Part shown: positions 54,189 to 55,385 of the stretch, one piece after another
Position numbering within the stretch: the stretch's first letter is position 1
Layout: each line of letters opens with the position of its first letter
Assembly (NCBI GenBank): GCA_902806435.1
Contig: CADCWO010000126.1
Span: 1-55,385 of the forward strand
Origin: an uncultured Synechococcales cyanobacterium
GTDB taxonomy: Bacteria > Cyanobacteriota > Cyanobacteriia > Thermosynechococcales > Thermosynechococcaceae
Length of the DNA: 55,385 nt
Direction: 5' to 3'
The notes under the pieces: model-generated
Databases searched by the model: none
Seen by the model: the letters and a program-made list of their open reading frames with translations, nothing else
What the model was told of the DNA's origin: nothing
Made by a program: the position numbers and the translations under genes

Positions 54189-55064
54189 ATGACCTACGAA
54201 CGACTCAAACAGCTAAAACCCAGTACCTTCAAGCGACGCTGTGGAGTGCATCGCGAGACGTTTCACCAGATGACAAGCATATTACGCCCCCACTTAGACC
54301 GCCAAGGCAAGCGGGGTGGCCAATGCAAATTGGCAGTGGAAGACCAACTGCTCGTAGCTTTAGAGTACTGGAGAGAATATCGCAGCCAATTCCATATTGC
54401 TGAGACTTGGGGTATCAGTGAATCAACGGTTTGTCGCATTGTCCAAAAAGTAGAAACGCTGCTGCTGCAATCAGGTAAATTCCGCTTGCCAGGTAAAAAG
54501 CAGGTCTATCAGAATGCTTACGAGTGGACTGTGGTGTTGGTGGATGTAGCAGAAACTCCGTACGCCCTTGGCGGGGCGAAGCCCTACGAACGCCCAAAAA
54601 AACAACGTCAGTACTACAGTGGCAAGAAAAAGCGCCATACCCTCAAAACCCAACTTCTGATAGACCAAGGGAGTGGACAAATTCTGTGTACTGCGTTTGA
54701 GAAGGGCCGGGTGCATGATTTCCGCTTGTTCAAGCAGCAACGAGTTCCCCTGATGAGCGACCAATTATGTTTGGCGGATAAAGGCTATCAGGGCATTGCC
54801 AAACTCCACCGTCATAGTTGTACCCCTGCTAAGAAGCCGCGAAAAACAGAGCTGTCCACCTCAGAACGTCAGCACAATCGTCTGTTGGCCCAGGTCCGGG
54901 TAAAGGTGGAACACGTGATTCGTCGTCTGAAGATTTTTCGTATCTTGGCAGAGCGTTATCGCATAGAGCTTCGCTCCGCCGTAGGCGTACGACGGAAGCG
55001 ATTTGGGTTGCGACTAAACCTCATTGCAGCCATCCTCAACTATGAGTTGATCCTACGTGCTTGA
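54189..55064 (+). CDS. IS5 family transposase
   Basis: About 291 residues. N-terminal HTH part YERLKQLKPSTFKRRCGVHRETFHQM and AETWGISESTVCRIVQKVE, then the DDE core: VDVAETP (Asp119), LADKGYQGI (Asp197) and VKVEHVIRRLKIFRILAERYR (Glu241), then GLRLNLIAAILNYEL. The start is set at ATG 54189 (MTYERLKQ) with GAGGAAG just upstream; the in-frame ATG at 54156 starts at the IS630 junction. Two 10-residue segments (YALGGAKPYE and IELRSAVGVR) are extra relative to the family and coincide with palindromic repeats. All three catalytic residues remain. Confidence 0.88.
   Translation: MTYERLKQLKPSTFKRRCGVHRETFHQMTSILRPHLDRQGKRGGQCKLAVEDQLLVALEYWREYRSQFHIAETWGISESTVCRIVQKVETLLLQSGKFRLPGKKQVYQNAYEWTVVLVDVAETPYALGGAKPYERPKKQRQYYSGKKKRHTLKTQLLIDQGSGQILCTAFEKGRVHDFRLFKQQRVPLMSDQLCLADKGYQGIAKLHRHSCTPAKKPRKTELSTSERQHNRLLAQVRVKVEHVIRRLKIFRILAERYRIELRSAVGVRRKRFGLRLNLIAAILNYELILRA
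54559..54588 (-). repeat. Small dispersed palindromic repeat in IS5 transposase, copy 1
   Basis: A 30-bp element beginning CGTACGCCCTTGGCGGGGCG. Read on the minus strand it shares 20 of 25 bases with the element at 54965-54994, centred on GGGCTTCGCCCCGCC. It encodes an extra peptide ALGGAKPY right after the first catalytic aspartate. Opposite orientation to copy 2. Confidence 0.7.
54965..54994 (+). repeat. Small dispersed palindromic repeat in IS5 transposase, copy 2
   Basis: A 30-bp element containing GAGCTTCGCTCCGCC and GGCGTAC. It is the same family as copy 1, in the other orientation. It encodes IELRSAVGVR between AERYR and RKRFGLR, where relatives have no extra residues. The insertion preserves the frame. 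Confidence 0.7.
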
Positions 55065-55385
55065 TTCATGCAAGAAGTCTATTGTAGACTCATCACTTTG
55101 GACAGGGATAAAACGCTGTGTTCCGTTAGGCTCTGCAGAAGCGTAGTCGCGGAAAGTCAAAATCAGTTTGCCATCTTTAACCAATGCACGCTCAACGCTC
55201 AACAGTAAAGACTGGACTGAACTCAATGACGCTAAATGTGTCAGCGTGTCGCCCATGCAAACAATGAGCTGCGCTTGCTCATCGACATGTTTGGAGAAAT
55301 TAAGAATGTCGTCGTGAACCGTGCGGATAGGAAGATGCTTTGCACAAGCGCTCAATTCTGACAATAACGCTGCACAAAAATCGAG
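55053..55385 (-). CDS. SAM-dependent methyltransferase, partial, interrupted by IS5
   Basis: Runs off the window end; the frame is open to base 55385. Seen: LDFCAALLSELSACAKHLPIRTVHDDILNF (adenosine-binding side), LIVCMGDTLTHLASLSSVQSLLLS, ALVKDGKLILTFRDYASAEPNGTQRFIPVQSDES, a class I methyltransferase C-terminal half. The last residues DFLHESST are encoded by the right end of the IS5 element, so the C terminus has been replaced and the gene is likely non-functional. The missing C-terminal fragment was not found on the far side of the IS elements. Confidence 0.82.
   Translation of the reverse strand, partial: LDFCAALLSELSACAKHLPIRTVHDDILNFSKHVDEQAQLIVCMGDTLTHLASLSSVQSLLLSVERALVKDGKLILTFRDYASAEPNGTQRFIPVQSDESTIDFLHESST

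Larger units (their letters stand above)
54152..55078 (+). mobile_element. IS5-type insertion sequence, left end missing or truncated
   Basis: A DDE transposase gene flanked on the right by GACTTCTTGCATGAATCAAG (read on the minus strand, ending near 55078), beyond which a methyltransferase reading frame resumes. The left boundary is within 38 bp of the transposase start and directly abuts the IS630 element; no matching left inverted repeat was found. The left end was probably removed when the IS630 element inserted. Confidence 0.65.

Overview
The window is cyanobacterial chromosomal DNA. It encodes phycocyanobilin:ferredoxin oxidoreductase (PcyA), the photosystem II extrinsic protein PsbU, a high-light-inducible protein, the acyl-lipid desaturases DesA and DesC, a group 1 sigma factor of cyanobacterial type and several cyanobacteria-specific families (DUF3038, DUF4335, DUF2811, DUF2301, a PirA-like peptide). 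Many HIP1 palindromes (GCGATCGC) are scattered through genes and spacers. No rRNA, tRNA or CRISPR array was seen. Genus cannot be fixed from the sequence alone.

Layout. 1-7 kb is an exopolysaccharide locus on the minus strand (GT4 glycosyltransferase, Wzc-like co-polymerase/kinase, a sugar transferase cut short by an in-frame stop, a GT2 glycosyltransferase), preceded by about 1.5 kb of gene-poor DNA with a direct repeat. 7-11 kb holds an antitoxin-like small protein, serC, a small membrane protein, pcyA and two tandem secreted WGxxGxxG-type proteins. 11-15 kb is a MacAB/DevBCA-like ABC exporter operon; its adaptor carries a perfect 78-bp duplication and its ATPase starts with an in-frame heptamer repeat. 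15-22 kb has a PLP enzyme of the aluminium-resistance/methionine gamma-lyase-like family, desC and desA sharing a strong bidirectional terminator, and a Ser/Thr kinase translationally coupled to a PhzF-family protein. 22-24 kb is a partial urease cluster (ureD, ureA, ureB, no ureC) with a consensus NtcA box and a broken DJ-1/PfpI gene wedged between ureA and ureB. 24-27 kb encodes LivG/LivF ATPases, a P-loop kinase and a membrane SDH-type Clp-fold protease. 27-32 kb is housekeeping: cca, a coiled-coil protein, coaD, nadB, psbU.

33-44 kb contains a DUF924 protein, a 50-residue PirA-like gene, SAM hydroxide adenosyltransferase, DUF2301, a repeat-rich lipoprotein, a CbiG-CobJ fusion, mutS2, the DUF3038/DUF4335 pair and a pentapeptide-repeat protein. 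The divergent 920-bp gap at 44.2-45.1 kb holds a phased cluster of DnaA-box-like sites followed by AT-rich DNA and is a candidate replication origin. 45-53 kb has DUF2811, an osmoprotectant-type permease, a HAD phosphatase, hemB, an EamA transporter, an hli gene with an HLR1-like site, sigA, and a conserved unknown gene. 53-55 kb is a mobile-element junction: an IS630-type element of about 995 bp abuts an IS5-type element that interrupts a methyltransferase gene running off the window end. Both transposase genes contain extra in-frame palindromic segments.

The observations most worth following are the phased DnaA-box cluster, the palindromic repeats that seem to have entered transposase reading frames without breaking them, and the NtcA-controlled, split and scarred urease locus. 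No clearly new multi-gene system (defence, secretion or biosynthetic) was recognised.
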